A DNA stretch of 62,810 bases from Pseudomonadota bacterium (lineage in GTDB: Bacteria > Desulfobacterota > Desulfobulbia > Desulfobulbales > SURF-16). Both the position numbers and the translations under genes were made by a program. The first letter of the stretch is position 1; every line of letters starts with the position of its first letter. The notes under the pieces are model-generated. The model was not told where the DNA came from and made no database searches. It was given only the letters and a program-made list of their open reading frames with translations. The stretch is from positions 1 to 62,810 of the forward strand of contig JAHJKA010000065.1 in the NCBI GenBank assembly GCA_018822545.1. The letters are read 5' to 3'. Shown piece by piece: positions 37,926 to 46,390 of the stretch.

Positions 37926-38002
37926 TGGTGGGCCCACCTGGACTCGAACCAGGGACCTACCGGTTATGAGCCGGTGGCTCTAGCCAACTGAGCTATAGGC
38001 CC
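37926..38002 (-). tRNA. tRNA with CAT anticodon (Ile2 or Met)
   Basis: A full 77-nt cloverleaf including encoded CCA. Acceptor stem GGGCCTA/TGGGCCC, D arm GCTC...GAGC, anticodon stem ACCGG/CCGGT with loop CTCATAA (anticodon CAT), T arm CCTGG/CCAGG. The acceptor and anticodon stem resemble bacterial Ile2 tRNAs, whose CAT is converted to lysidine-AT and reads AUA, but elongator Met cannot be ruled out by eye. Confidence 0.92.
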
Positions 38003-38340
38003 ATCAGATACTACGAAAAACCCAGATAATATAGCAGCAAAATCATATTTGTCAACCAGGATTATCCACAGATCAACATCGATGACAGACCAACCCTTCC
38101 TGTTTTTTAGAGGGTATCTTAAATAATGAGATTTTTTGTTCAAGATTAGGTAAGCGTAGACTCCGAGGCATGCGAAAAAATTACCGCAGGTGCCCCGAAG
38201 GAAGTGCCCTTGGGGTGCATATAATTAATATCGGAGTGTCGCAGGCTCGCTTACCTCCGAGGATAATTTTTAAGCATAACGCAGATATCGTCGAACGATC
38301 AAGTCGTCCCCTGGACAAAAAAGCCATTATTCAAGATCGC
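38003..38340. other. Gene-free 338-bp stretch with a palindromic repeat
   Basis: No gene is supported between the CAT tRNA and the sulfite reductase gene. The repeat at 38148-38256 occupies the middle. The TTGTCAACC-type sequence upstream of the tRNA (38050) may hold its promoter but was not resolved. Confidence 0.5.
38148..38256. repeat. Inverted pair of the dispersed GGTAAGCG repeat
   Basis: AGGTAAGCGTAGACTCCGAG (38148-38167) faces CGGAGTGTCGCAGGCTCGCT with TACCT (38232-38256). The two arms are imperfect reverse complements with the sub-motifs GTAAGCG and ACTCCGA. The right arm recurs at 30348 and the left arm at 45562, so this is one member of a dispersed intergenic repeat family. Confidence 0.6.
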
Positions 38341-39003
38341 CTAAACATATTCCGGACAGACAGCAGCTTTAAACTGATCAAAACCAATGCGATCAATAAA
38401 GCGGCCCATGCGCTCTGATTTCTTACCGTTCTCCTTGAAATAATTAAGAACTTTATCAGCGAGTTCAAGGGCTTGCGCATCGTTTAATCCACTACAGAGC
38501 TCAACGGCAAGCTGAGGACGGGAGGCCGCATTGCCGCCAACCAACACAGTCCAGCCATCTTTTTTACCGACAAATCCCAAATCTTTCACCGGGGTCTCGG
38601 CACAGTTATTCATACAGCCGGAGACTCCCATCTTACATTTATTAGGCAACTCAAAGCCGTGGAAACGCTTATCAAGGGCCATACCGAGCCCAAGGGCATC
38701 CTGCTTGCCAAGGCGGCAAACCGTGGTGCCGGGGCAGGCTTTAATGGAACGAACACAAAGACCGATGGCGTGACCAACACCGGGTTCTAACTCCGACCAC
38801 GCTGCTTCGACATCCTCTTCCTTGAAACCCACCATGGCAATACGAGCCGCACTGGTGATTTTAAGGACTGGAACCTTATACTTGTCTGCCACATCAGCAA
38901 CATTACGCAGATCTGCTGGCGTGATCAAACCTAAAGGAAAATGGGGGACAATGGCATAGCTGCCATCTTTCTGCTGCACAGCGCCTTTTTCGCCGTCTTT
39001 CAT
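38341..39003 (-). CDS. Small assimilatory-type sulfite reductase (siroheme, 4Fe-4S)
   Basis: A 220-residue single-subunit sulfite reductase of the low-molecular-weight kind described from Desulfovibrio. The siroheme-4Fe-4S ligands are C90-x5-C96 (CPGTTVC) and C130-x3-C134 (CMNNC), spaced as in all sulfite/nitrite reductases. The N-terminal part (HFPLGLITPADLRNVADVAD) is the parachute domain and the C-terminus lacks the ferredoxin insert of DsrA/DsrB. It should reduce sulfite to sulfide. It is divergent from cysK, 228 bases away, which uses sulfide. Confidence 0.88.
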   Translation of the reverse strand: MKDGEKGAVQQKDGSYAIVPHFPLGLITPADLRNVADVADKYKVPVLKITSAARIAMVGFKEEDVEAAWSELEPGVGHAIGLCVRSIKACPGTTVCRLGKQDALGLGMALDKRFHGFELPNKCKMGVSGCMNNCAETPVKDLGFVGKKDGWTVLVGGNAASRPQLAVELCSGLNDAQALELADKVLNYFKENGKKSERMGRFIDRIGFDQFKAAVCPEYV

Positions 39004-39231
39004 GATGAATCTCCTATTATTTTAAATTTATTATATGTTTCGTCATCAAGTTAGATATGATGAAAGTTCTACCAGACACTTTTATCATTTTCAACCATTT
39101 CAGTAATAATTCCTAACTAGTAAAGTTGGATTATTCACTTTATACCTCAGGCCAAGCTCTACCTCTATTCTTTTTTAATATACCAGCGGGAGATTCATAC
39201 AGCCTCCCTCAACCGAGATTAAGGAATCCCC

Positions 39232-40146
39232 ATGCTTATCTATGCCGATATCACTGCTACCACCGGCAAGACTCCTCTGGTTGCCCTAAACAAAATCACC
39301 AAGGGCTGCCGTGCCCGCATCGTGGCAAAACTTGAAAGCTTCAACCCCTGCGGTTCAGTCAAGGATCGCCTGGCCGTGAGCCTCATCGATACGGCCCAGA
39401 AAGCCGGCCTTATCACAGCGACAACCACCATTATTGAGCCAACTTCAGGCAACACCGGTATCGGCCTGGCCAGCGTCACTGCCGCGCGCGGACTTCGCCT
39501 CATTTTGACCATGCCGGAAACCATGAGCCAGGAACGACGCAAACTCCTTCGTCTCCTGGGGGCCGAACTTGTTCTTACCCCCGGCAGCTTAGGCATGACG
39601 GGCGCCATTGCCAAGGCGAAGGAACTCAGCGCAGAAATTCCAGACGCATACATGCCCATGCAGTTTGACAACCCGGCCAATCCCGAGATCCATCGCCGCA
39701 CCACTGCAGAAGAAATCTGGCACGACACCGATGGCCTGGTGGATATCGTTGTTGCAGGGATCGGCACCGGGGGCACCATCACCGGTATCGGTGAGGTTCT
39801 CCTTAAGCGGCGAGAGATGCAGATTATCGGGGTGGAACCGGCGGAATCGCCAATCCTTACCGGTGGCTCGCCCTCCCCCCACCGTATCCAGGGGATCGGT
39901 GCCGGCTTTATCCCTGCCGTGTTAAACCAAGATATTTTGAGCGAGGTAATCCGGGTTCCCTCCGAGGAAGCAGTACACTTAACCATCAAACTTGCCAGGG
40001 AAGAAGGCATCCTGGCCGGAATCTCCTCCGGCGCAGCACTCCACGCTGCCCTGACTGTGGCAGGCCGCAAGGAAAACAAGGACAAACTCCTGGTAGTCAT
40101 CTTCCCCGATACCGGTGAACGCTACCTGTCCAACCTTGAGCCGTAA
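39232..40146 (+). CDS. cysK: Cysteine synthase (O-acetylserine sulfhydrylase)
   Basis: A 304-residue PLP enzyme. [12 protein letters not shown] holds the Schiff-base lysine, [13 protein letters not shown] binds substrate and cofactor, [13 protein letters not shown] binds the PLP phosphate, and [11 protein letters not shown] is near the C-terminus. It makes cysteine from O-acetylserine and sulfide. The start ATG follows AAGGAATCCCC. Its divergent partner is the small sulfite reductase, which gives a compact sulfur-assimilation locus. Confidence 0.95.
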   Translation: MLIYADITATTGKTPLVALNKITKGCRARIVAKLESFNPCGSVKDRLAVSLIDTAQKAGLITATTTIIEPTSGNTGIGLASVTAARGLRLILTMPETMSQERRKLLRLLGAELVLTPGSLGMTGAIAKAKELSAEIPDAYMPMQFDNPANPEIHRRTTAEEIWHDTDGLVDIVVAGIGTGGTITGIGEVLLKRREMQIIGVEPAESPILTGGSPSPHRIQGIGAGFIPAVLNQDILSEVIRVPSEEAVHLTIKLAREEGILAGISSGAALHAALTVAGRKENKDKLLVVIFPDTGERYLSNLEP

Positions 40147-40217
40147 CCTTCCTCGGTAATCCTACGGACCAAAAACCCTTTTGTGGCAAGGTTTTTCCGA
40201 AAAGCCCATAGTTTTAC

Positions 40218-40246
40218 TTGCACACAAAATCATCCTTATTTATAGT
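40218..40246 (+). promoter_or_regulatory. Sigma-70-type promoter of the gap operon
   Basis: TTGCAC (40218-40223) and TATAGT (40241-40246) are separated by 17 bases and lie about 100 bases upstream of the gap start codon. It is a good match to the vegetative consensus. Confidence 0.6.
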
Positions 40247-40345
40247 CCCCTATCTCTGCTCCCCTGGAAGTGATAGAGATTCTTTTTAGCAATATTTAGT
40301 CCTGCGCGGACACCTCCATAACGCAATGAAAGGAGATTTCACCAG

Positions 40346-41566
40346 ATGAAACTCGGGTTAAACGGCCTCGGCCGTATCGGCAAACTGTCACTCTGGCACC
40401 ATGTAGGTCGTAAACATTTTTCCGGCATTGTCGCCAATACCGGCCGTGAAATCGGCCAGAGCCTTGAAGATCTGGCTGCCTCCATTGAAAAAGACAGCTC
40501 CTACGGCCGCCTCAACAATTTCTTGCACGGCTGGAAAGGTGGCCGGGTTATTGAGAATATCAATCATGCCGAAGGCACCATGACCGTCAATGGTGTCCCC
40601 GTCAAGATTCTGCGTGAATCCCGCAACCCAAAGGACATCAAATGGAAAGAAAATGATGTTCGTATCGTGGTGGACACAACCGGTGTTTTCACCGACCCCA
40701 CCGCTGATCCCGATTCCGGCTACGGCGCCTTCCGCGGCCACCTGGTGGGCGGTGCCGAGAAGGTCGTTCTCTCCGCCCCTTTTAAAATCAAGGCCAAAGG
40801 CATGGAGATGCCGGGTGACGCCATTACCACGGTTATGGGCATCAATGAGGATGACTATATCCCCTCCAAGCATAACCTGATTTCAGCGGCCTCCTGCACC
40901 ACCACCTGTCTGTCTTATATGATGAAGCCGCTTCTCGATCATGTTGGTGCTGCAAATTTCCTCTCTGCCTCCATGGTCACCGTCCATGCCGCCACCGGCA
41001 GTCAGAAGGTCCTTGACTCCCTGCCCTCCACCGGCGCCACTGACCTGCGCAAAAGCCGCTCCATCTTGAACAACATCATTCTCACCACCACCGGCGCCGC
41101 CAAGGCCTTGCGCCTAGTTATCCCGGAGATGAAGGACATCGGTTTTATTGCTGAATCAGTAAGAATCCCTACCTCCACCGGCTCGCTCATCGTCCTGGTC
41201 CTCAATCTCCAAGACACCCTGGAGGATCCGATAAACCGCGCCAAAATTAACGGAATTTACAAGAAATTCAGCCAGACCAATCCCTACCTGATCTACTCCG
41301 AAGAACAGAATGTCTCTTCCGACATCATCGGCACACCAGCGGCAGCCACCATTATAGAGGGCACCGAAACCCACACCCGCACTGCTGCCATCCGGGTCAA
41401 CATGGACCGTTTGGGCTGTGCCGGCAAGGGTGACAAGGATGAACCAAACTTCCTCAGTGTACCGGTGACCCAGGCTGTAATTTACGGCTGGTACGATAAT
41501 GAGCTGGGCAGCTACACCAATATGCTGGCCGACCGGGTTGTCTCCATTGCCGAACAAATGGTGTGA
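40346..41566 (+). CDS. gap: Glyceraldehyde-3-phosphate dehydrogenase, long form
   Basis: A 406-residue enzyme, about 70 residues longer than the usual 335. It starts LGLNGLGRIGKLSLW with the NAD-binding Rossmann turn. The active site is SAASCTTTC with catalytic C184; the usual CTTNC reads CTTTC. The extra length is mostly a segment after residue 30 (EIGQSLEDLAASIEKDSSYG, then HGWKGG) and further loops. WYDNELGSYTNMLADRV near the end is typical. It heads gap-rimI-pgk-tpiA-secG. Phosphorylating NAD-dependent activity is expected from the neighbours. Confidence 0.93.
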   Translation: MKLGLNGLGRIGKLSLWHHVGRKHFSGIVANTGREIGQSLEDLAASIEKDSSYGRLNNFLHGWKGGRVIENINHAEGTMTVNGVPVKILRESRNPKDIKWKENDVRIVVDTTGVFTDPTADPDSGYGAFRGHLVGGAEKVVLSAPFKIKAKGMEMPGDAITTVMGINEDDYIPSKHNLISAASCTTTCLSYMMKPLLDHVGAANFLSASMVTVHAATGSQKVLDSLPSTGATDLRKSRSILNNIILTTTGAAKALRLVIPEMKDIGFIAESVRIPTSTGSLIVLVLNLQDTLEDPINRAKINGIYKKFSQTNPYLIYSEEQNVSSDIIGTPAAATIIEGTETHTRTAAIRVNMDRLGCAGKGDKDEPNFLSVPVTQAVIYGWYDNELGSYTNMLADRVVSIAEQMV

Positions 41567-42030
41567 TCAATATCAACATAACTGCAATGATGCCTGACGA
41601 TGTGGCCGAGGCAATCCAGCTCGACAGCGAGAACCTGTCCCCCTGGACTGCCTCTCATTTCAAAAGTCTTTTTGATCAACCCCACAGCTGGCAATTTATT
41701 GCCCGTGTCACCGAGACCAAGGCCCTGGCCGGTTACATCTGCGGCCAAGGCCTTCTTGATGAAGGAGAAATCCACAAAATAGCCGTTGCCAGCCCCTTGC
41801 GGCGACGGCATATAGGCCAGCGTCTCGTGGGCCACGCCCTTGCTTTTCTCAAAAAAAAAGGCGTCTCTTCCTGCTTCCTTGAGCTACGCGCCTCAAACCT
41901 GCCAGCCCAAAACCTGTATCAATCATATGGTTTCACCCCCTGTGGTCTCCGAAAAAAATACTACACCTCCCCCTGTGAGGATGCTATTATCATGAGACTT
42001 CAACAAAACCAGGGCATCACACCGCCCTGA
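41563..42030 (+). CDS. rimI: Ribosomal-protein-alanine N-acetyltransferase (GNAT)
   Basis: A 155-residue GNAT protein. IHKIAVASPLRRRHIGQRLV has the acetyl-CoA-binding Q/RxxGxG/A-type loop, and FLELRASNLPAQNLYQSYGF is the characteristic RimI end. RimI acetylates the N-terminal alanine of ribosomal protein S18. The GTG start overlaps the gap stop (GTGA), consistent with coupling, but an ATG at 41587 is possible. It separates gap from pgk. Confidence 0.85.
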   Translation: MININITAMMPDDVAEAIQLDSENLSPWTASHFKSLFDQPHSWQFIARVTETKALAGYICGQGLLDEGEIHKIAVASPLRRRHIGQRLVGHALAFLKKKGVSSCFLELRASNLPAQNLYQSYGFTPCGLRKKYYTSPCEDAIIMRLQQNQGITPP

Positions 42031-42074
42031 CACTACTTTGATTCTTTCCTCTCTTTTTTATCAGGCAAATCTTT

Positions 42075-43259
42075 ATGAAAAATATCCGCGATCTCGACAT
42101 CAAAGGCAAAAAACTTCTCATCCGCGTTGATTTCAATGTACCCTTGGACAGTCAAGGCAATATCACCGATGACACCCGTATCCGCGGCGTCCTGCCCACC
42201 ATCAATCACGCCCTGGATGAGCATGCCAAAATTATTATCATGTCCCATCTGGGGCGGCCTAAAGGGCAACGGCAGGATAAATTCAGCCTTGCTCCTGCGG
42301 CCAAGCGCCTGAGTCGCCTGATCAATAAAGAGGTCAAACTGGCTCCAGACTGCATCGGCCCGGAGGTGGAAAAGATGGTGGCAGCCATGCAACCGGGCGA
42401 TGTCATCCTCCTGGAGAATTTGCGTTTTTACAGCGCCGAACAGGAAAACGATGATGAATTTTCGAAAAAACTTGCCAGCTTTGCCGACATCTATATCAAT
42501 GACGCCTTTGCCGTTGCCCACCGCGCCCACGCCTCGGTGGTAGGAATCACCGAGCATGTTGCAATCTGCGCTGCCGGCTTTTTGCTCCAGAAAGAGATGG
42601 ATTATTTCCACCGTTCTGTTGCCGATCCCAGGCGACCCCTGGTGGCCATTATCGGGGGGGCCAAGGTCTCCAGCAAACTCGGCGCCTTGCGCAACCTGAT
42701 GGATCGGGTGGATAAGATGATTATCGGCGGCGCCATGGCCAATACCTTTCTCAAGGCCATGGGATACCAGGTCGGCAAATCGCTGGTGGAAGAAGACCTG
42801 CTGGACACAGCCAAAAGCTTGATAGTGAAGGCCCAGGAGCAAAACGTCAAACTGTATCTGCCTGTCGACTGCATTGTCGGTGATAAATTCGCGGCTGATG
42901 CCGAGACGAAGCAGACCACCGTCCAGGAAGTGCCATCCGAATGGATGATTCTTGATATTGGTCCGGCCTCCACCACCCTGTTCAACGAGGCCCTGGAATC
43001 TGCCAAAACCATTATCTGGAACGGGCCCATGGGTGCCTTTGAGATGGATGCTTTTTCCCGCGGCACCATGGCCATGGTTTCCCATGTTGCTGCCTCCCAT
43101 GCCCTGACCATAGTTGGCGGCGGCGATACCGATGTGGCCGTACACAAGGCCGGAGAGAGCAACAACATCTCGTACATGTCCACCGGAGGTGGCGCCTTTC
43201 TTATGCTCATGGAGGGCAAGGATCTCCCCGGTGTTACGGCCCTAAACAACAAAGCCTAA
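42075..43259 (+). CDS. pgk: Phosphoglycerate kinase
   Basis: A 394-residue enzyme. [10 protein letters not shown] (signature), [30 protein letters not shown] and [15 protein letters not shown] are all canonical. The C-terminal domain holds the ATP site, including [15 protein letters not shown] and [11 protein letters not shown]. It produces ATP and 3-phosphoglycerate from 1,3-bisphosphoglycerate. The start follows AGGCAAATCTTT. Confidence 0.97.
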   Translation: MKNIRDLDIKGKKLLIRVDFNVPLDSQGNITDDTRIRGVLPTINHALDEHAKIIIMSHLGRPKGQRQDKFSLAPAAKRLSRLINKEVKLAPDCIGPEVEKMVAAMQPGDVILLENLRFYSAEQENDDEFSKKLASFADIYINDAFAVAHRAHASVVGITEHVAICAAGFLLQKEMDYFHRSVADPRRPLVAIIGGAKVSSKLGALRNLMDRVDKMIIGGAMANTFLKAMGYQVGKSLVEEDLLDTAKSLIVKAQEQNVKLYLPVDCIVGDKFAADAETKQTTVQEVPSEWMILDIGPASTTLFNEALESAKTIIWNGPMGAFEMDAFSRGTMAMVSHVAASHALTIVGGGDTDVAVHKAGESNNISYMSTGGGAFLMLMEGKDLPGVTALNNKA

Positions 43260-43506
43260 CACCTTTGACAGTAATATATTTTAGAACGGTACTCTGCTCA
43301 GCACCCCCTTTGAGGGGTACAAGTGACTCGAAGGTCTCGCCAGCTCGCTATCTGCTGGTTATACCACAAGGGCATAAGTTTCGTTTGAGCAGACAAGCTG
43401 CTCAACTCAGCTTTATCCAGCTGCAGTCACGTTGAAAATTACTTGTGCAAATTCTTGTTTTTTTATGGTGGAAGTTGCCGAGCAAGTCACTAAACGAGGA
43501 ATGACC

Positions 43507-44265
43507 ATGGAAAGAACGCCCCTGCTGGCCGGCAACTGGAAGATGTTTACCACTGTTGCCGAGGCCACAGAGCTTGCCCGCGCCATTGCCGCTAAACCTC
43601 TCCCGGCCGGCCGTCAGGCCATGCTGGCCCCGTCGGCCCCGGCCTTACACGCCGTGGGCAATATCCTGCGCGACACGGGTATCATTCTTGCTTCGCAAAA
43701 TATCTGCTGGGAGGAAAAAGGCGCCTTTACCGGCGAATTATCCCCCCTTATGCTGGAAGAGGCTGGTGCCACCATGGCCATCATCGGCCACTCCGAGCGG
43801 CGGCAGATTTTTGCCGAGAGCAACAGCTTGATCAACAAACGGCTCCTCGGTGCCCTCAAGTTCGGCATCACCCCCATTCTCTGCATCGGTGAAACCCTTA
43901 CGGAAAGAGAAAGTAACGACACCAAGTCCATCCTTGAGAAACAGCTGCGCCAGGGACTTGCCGGGGCCAAGATCAAGACAGGCAACCAGCTTACCATCGC
44001 CTATGAACCGGTATGGGCCATTGGCACCGGCCAGACCGCTTCCGCAGCCCAGGCCCAGGATGTCCATGCCTTCTGCCGCTTGCTGCTTGCGGATATTTTT
44101 GATAAAGCTATTGCTCAGCAAATCAGAATATTGTATGGTGGCTCGGTCAATCCGGCTAACATTGATGAACTCATGGCCCAGACGGACGTGGACGGTGCAC
44201 TGGTTGGCGGCGCCGCCCTCAAGGCAGAATCTTTTCTGCGCATTATCCATTTTGAAACCCTGTAA
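43507..44265 (+). CDS. tpiA: Triose-phosphate isomerase
   Basis: A 252-residue enzyme: LLAGNWKMF (catalytic Lys), IIGHSERR (catalytic His), IAYEPVWAIGTGQTAS (catalytic Glu), YGGSVNPANIDEL and DGALVGGAALKAESFL (phosphate loop). Two in-frame ATGs lie six bases apart; the one at 43507 has GAGGA at proper distance. A 247-base gap precedes it with a weak hairpin (CCCCCTTTGAGGGG) but no gene. Confidence 0.97.
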   Translation: MERTPLLAGNWKMFTTVAEATELARAIAAKPLPAGRQAMLAPSAPALHAVGNILRDTGIILASQNICWEEKGAFTGELSPLMLEEAGATMAIIGHSERRQIFAESNSLINKRLLGALKFGITPILCIGETLTERESNDTKSILEKQLRQGLAGAKIKTGNQLTIAYEPVWAIGTGQTASAAQAQDVHAFCRLLLADIFDKAIAQQIRILYGGSVNPANIDELMAQTDVDGALVGGAALKAESFLRIIHFETL

Positions 44266-44271
44266 AATACT

Positions 44272-44643
44272 ATGACCACTCTGCTGATTATCATCCACAT
44301 TCTTGTTTGCCTGTTTCTGATCGGCATCGTTTTGCTGCAACAGGGCAAGGGTGCGGACATGGGGGCAACCTTTGGCGGCGGCTCCAATCAGACGGTTTTT
44401 GGCGCTGACGGCCCCATGCCCATTTTAAGTAAAATAACCACAGCTTCGGCGGTTATTTTCATGATCACCAGCCTGACTTTGGCCTATATTTCATCACATG
44501 ATTCTTCAACTTCGGTGATGAAACAAATTTCCGTGCCAAACCAAAATGAAAGTGGTATAGAAAAAACCATTCAGCCTACCGCCGACCTCACTGGCCAGAC
44601 TGAACAACCTGCACCCGTAAGTCAAGAGGCTGCAGGACATTAA
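44272..44643 (+). CDS. secG: Preprotein translocase subunit SecG
   Basis: A 123-residue protein with two membrane helices, IIHILVCLFLIGIVLLQQGK and the second from about residue 57 (ITTASAVIFMITSLTLAYIS). GKGADMGATFGGGSNQTVFG is the conserved SecG loop. The C-terminal tail is longer than usual and polar. It begins six bases after tpiA, a common neighbour in proteobacteria. Confidence 0.94.
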   Translation: MTTLLIIIHILVCLFLIGIVLLQQGKGADMGATFGGGSNQTVFGADGPMPILSKITTASAVIFMITSLTLAYISSHDSSTSVMKQISVPNQNESGIEKTIQPTADLTGQTEQPAPVSQEAAGH

Positions 44644-44660
44644 AAGACATACGAATTGAT

Positions 44661-44746
44661 GCCGAAGTGGTGGAACTGGTAGACACACTATCTTGAGGGG
44701 GTAGCGGCCCACGGTCGTGCGAGTTCGATTCTCGCCTTCGGCACCA
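44661..44746 (+). tRNA. tRNA-Leu(GAG)
   Basis: An 86-nt class II tRNA with acceptor stem GCCGAAG/CTTCGGC, long variable arm (GCGGCCCACGGTCGT), T loop GTTCGATTC and encoded CCA. The anticodon stem CTATC/GGTAG holds loop TTGAGGG with anticodon GAG. It marks the end of the conserved gene block; the sequence to its right is accessory. Confidence 0.95.
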
Positions 44747-44756
44747 TTTTTACCTT

Positions 44757-44794
44757 AAAGCCCGTAACGTTTATTCGTTACGGGCTTTTTTTTT
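44757..44794 (+). terminator. Intrinsic terminator of tRNA-Leu
   Basis: AAAGCCCGTAACG pairs with CGTTACGGGCTTT around TTTATT, followed by a run of T. It is 11 bases after the tRNA. Confidence 0.93.
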
Positions 44795-45007
44795 GTGGTG
44801 CGCATGTCTGTGCCTGAAACACCATAAAAAATCAAATAGGACGGAGACTCCGCCACCTTTTTGTGATTGTTTGCCAGCTCGGATCGAAAAGGCAGCTCAC
44901 GAAATTTATCGAGGTAATATTTTTTCTTTTTTCTCGACCCTACCTGAGAGAGTGGCTATATTTTAAAAATAAATCTGCTGTTCTCTAAGAACCAAACGAG
45001 GATCCCT

Positions 45008-45199
45008 ATGCAATTGCAAACTAGCAAAGAAAAAATTGCCAACATCGTCATGGCTCAGCCTGAAGATGCTTCCTATGATGAGATCATGAGGGAGCTGGCC
45101 TTTGAGAGGATGATTGACCGTGGCCTTGAGGATGTCCGCACAGGACGGGTTATCTCTAACGATGACATGGCAAGCCGGATCAGATCATGGCAAGAATAA
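45008..45199 (+). CDS. Antitoxin of a ParE-like toxin-antitoxin pair
   Basis: A 63-residue acidic-to-neutral protein: QTSKEKIANIVMAQPEDASY and DEIMRELAFERMIDRGLEDV, then a C-terminal TGRVISNDDMASRIRSWQE that would wrap the toxin. GAGGATCCCT precedes the ATG. The end overlaps the toxin start by 13 bases, the usual antitoxin-first order. It belongs to the small RHH/Phd-like antitoxins found beside ParE toxins. The exact DNA-binding fold is not certain. Confidence 0.75.
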   Translation: MQLQTSKEKIANIVMAQPEDASYDEIMRELAFERMIDRGLEDVRTGRVISNDDMASRIRSWQE

Positions 45200-45480
45200 G
45201 ATGGTCACACGAAGCCGAGCTGTGGCTTAAAGAGATTTACGATTACATAGCACAGGATAACACCACCGCGGCCGGTAAAGTCGTTACCGGCATCTATGAA
45301 AAAGCTCAATTTCTGAGCGATTTCCCTGAACTTGGCCATAAATACCGGGATGAACCAGAGGGAGATATCCGGGTTCTTCTCTACGGCCATTACCGAATCG
45401 CCTACATCATCACCGACGATTACATAGATATCTTAGGAGTCTTTCACGGAGCCCTGGATATTGACAGATACCTGCCCTGA
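45187..45480 (+). CDS. ParE/RelE-family toxin
   Basis: A 97-residue RelE/ParE-fold toxin. IRWSHEAELWLKEIYDYIAQ is the conserved N-terminal helix, FPELGHKYRDEPEGDIRVLL the central strand, and YGHYRIAYIITDDYIDILGV the C-terminal strands. ParE-type members poison gyrase, RelE-type cleave mRNA; the layout with YRI and HGALDIDRYL favours ParE. The gene is translationally coupled to the antitoxin. It is the first accessory gene after tRNA-Leu. Confidence 0.85.
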   Translation: MARIRWSHEAELWLKEIYDYIAQDNTTAAGKVVTGIYEKAQFLSDFPELGHKYRDEPEGDIRVLLYGHYRIAYIITDDYIDILGVFHGALDIDRYLP

Positions 45481-45892
45481 CCAAGGAAGGTCCAGACTAG
45501 CGGCTTCAGCCCCTGACGGGTCTTCTGTTTATGCCCGCCTTCTGGGTGCTTTCGCTATCCCGGTAAGCGCAGACTCCGAGCCTGTCTTTATGAGATTCCT
45601 CGCCCGACCCGCTTGGGTTTCCGCTTCGTCGGCTTAGTAGCTACGGTTGTTCCACCTTCGGGAACTACGCTCGCTGCGGCACGTCGCATAATGGGCCCAT
45701 TATGCGACGTGGCTTGGCGATCACCATGCTTGCAAACTATCCAGATGACCAGCGGTGGCAACCATGGTGCCACCAACCATTCCTTGCTCGCTTTACATAA
45801 GGTTTTATGTAAAGTTCCCTACGGCTCCACGCCCTGCGCCCCTGGCCCAACTCCGCTACAACCCGCGCTCCCGTCCGCCCCCAGGGGCTCCC
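45481..45892. repeat. Palindrome-rich non-coding block beyond the last Rhs module
   Basis: No gene is supported. The block starts with CTAGCGGCTTCAGCC, also found (one base different) at the inner end of the element's right repeat near 55379. It holds the 45562 copy of GGTAAGCG, a perfect 32-bp palindrome (45680-45711), GGTGGCA/TGCCACC around ACCATGG, CTTTACATAA-GGTT-TTATGTAAAG (45791-45814), and ends in CGTCCGCCCCCAGGGGCTC (45872-45890), the inverse of 48072-48090. The TTACATAA/TTATGTAA motif also occurs in both terminal repeats of the 48.1-55.7 kb element. Confidence 0.55.
45680..45711. repeat. Perfect 32-bp palindrome
   Basis: CACGTCGCATAATGGG (45680-45695) is followed directly by its exact reverse complement CCCATTATGCGACGTG (45696-45711). 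The GCATAA and ATGGG/CCCAT parts recall the stem of the element's right terminal repeat. Confidence 0.9.
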
Positions 45893-45900
45893 ACAAATAG

Positions 45901-45937
45901 AAAAAGGCGGTGGAGATTATTTCTCCGCCGCCTTTTT
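45901..45937. terminator. Bidirectional terminator after the immunity gene
   Basis: AAAAAGGCGGTGGAG pairs with CTCCGCCGCCTTTTT (one G-T pair) around ATTATTT. For the minus strand it lies 43 bases after the immunity gene at 45980. Confidence 0.9.
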
Positions 45938-45979
45938 GATGTTGTTGAGAGGGTAAGCTCTCTCAAACTCTCTCAAACT

Positions 45980-46384
45980 CTACCTAATAAAGCTTGAAGC
46001 TAATTCGATGCTTTTTGAGATACATTCTATTTTTGAGCCGCTCGTAAAAACAACCATAATATGCTTATTCCCTTTTTGAGGGTTATATTGTTTTAGCTCA
46101 GGGGTATCTTTCTTGAATTCGATATAATCGATAGAGTCCCTTTGTGTTCTGTTGCAAAAAGTATTGATATTGATCCATTCACAATTGTTAAACACAAAAG
46201 CCATATGGCCTTCAGGGGAAATGACGCCTGAATGTTCAGGTAAGTCCTCAAACTCACCTTTACAAAAAGCAATGGTTAAACTCAGTTCAGTCTCGCCACT
46301 ATCGTTCTGTGAAATTTTCATCCCTAAAAAATCGGAATCATGAACTGGCAAATCATAAATGGTTTCAATATTAATTTCTTTCAT
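45980..46384 (-). CDS. Candidate immunity protein of Rhs module C
   Basis: A 134-residue soluble protein, MKEINIETIYDLPVHDSDFL at the start and IDYIEFKKDTPELKQYNPQK in the middle. No signal peptide or membrane segment is seen, so a cytoplasmic toxin target is implied. It begins six bases after the stop codon of the toxin-tip frame, the usual toxin-immunity arrangement; a TTG directly after that stop is an alternative start. Not recognised by family; the role is inferred from position. Confidence 0.6.
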   Translation of the reverse strand: MKEINIETIYDLPVHDSDFLGMKISQNDSGETELSLTIAFCKGEFEDLPEHSGVISPEGHMAFVFNNCEWININTFCNRTQRDSIDYIEFKKDTPELKQYNPQKGNKHIMVVFTSGSKIECISKSIELASSFIR

Positions 46385-46390
46385 AATCAA

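Noticed and set aside
45613..45900. Open frame of 95 residues in the palindrome-rich block
   Set aside because: Low-complexity proline/serine-rich translation, no ribosome binding site, and the DNA is structured non-coding sequence.
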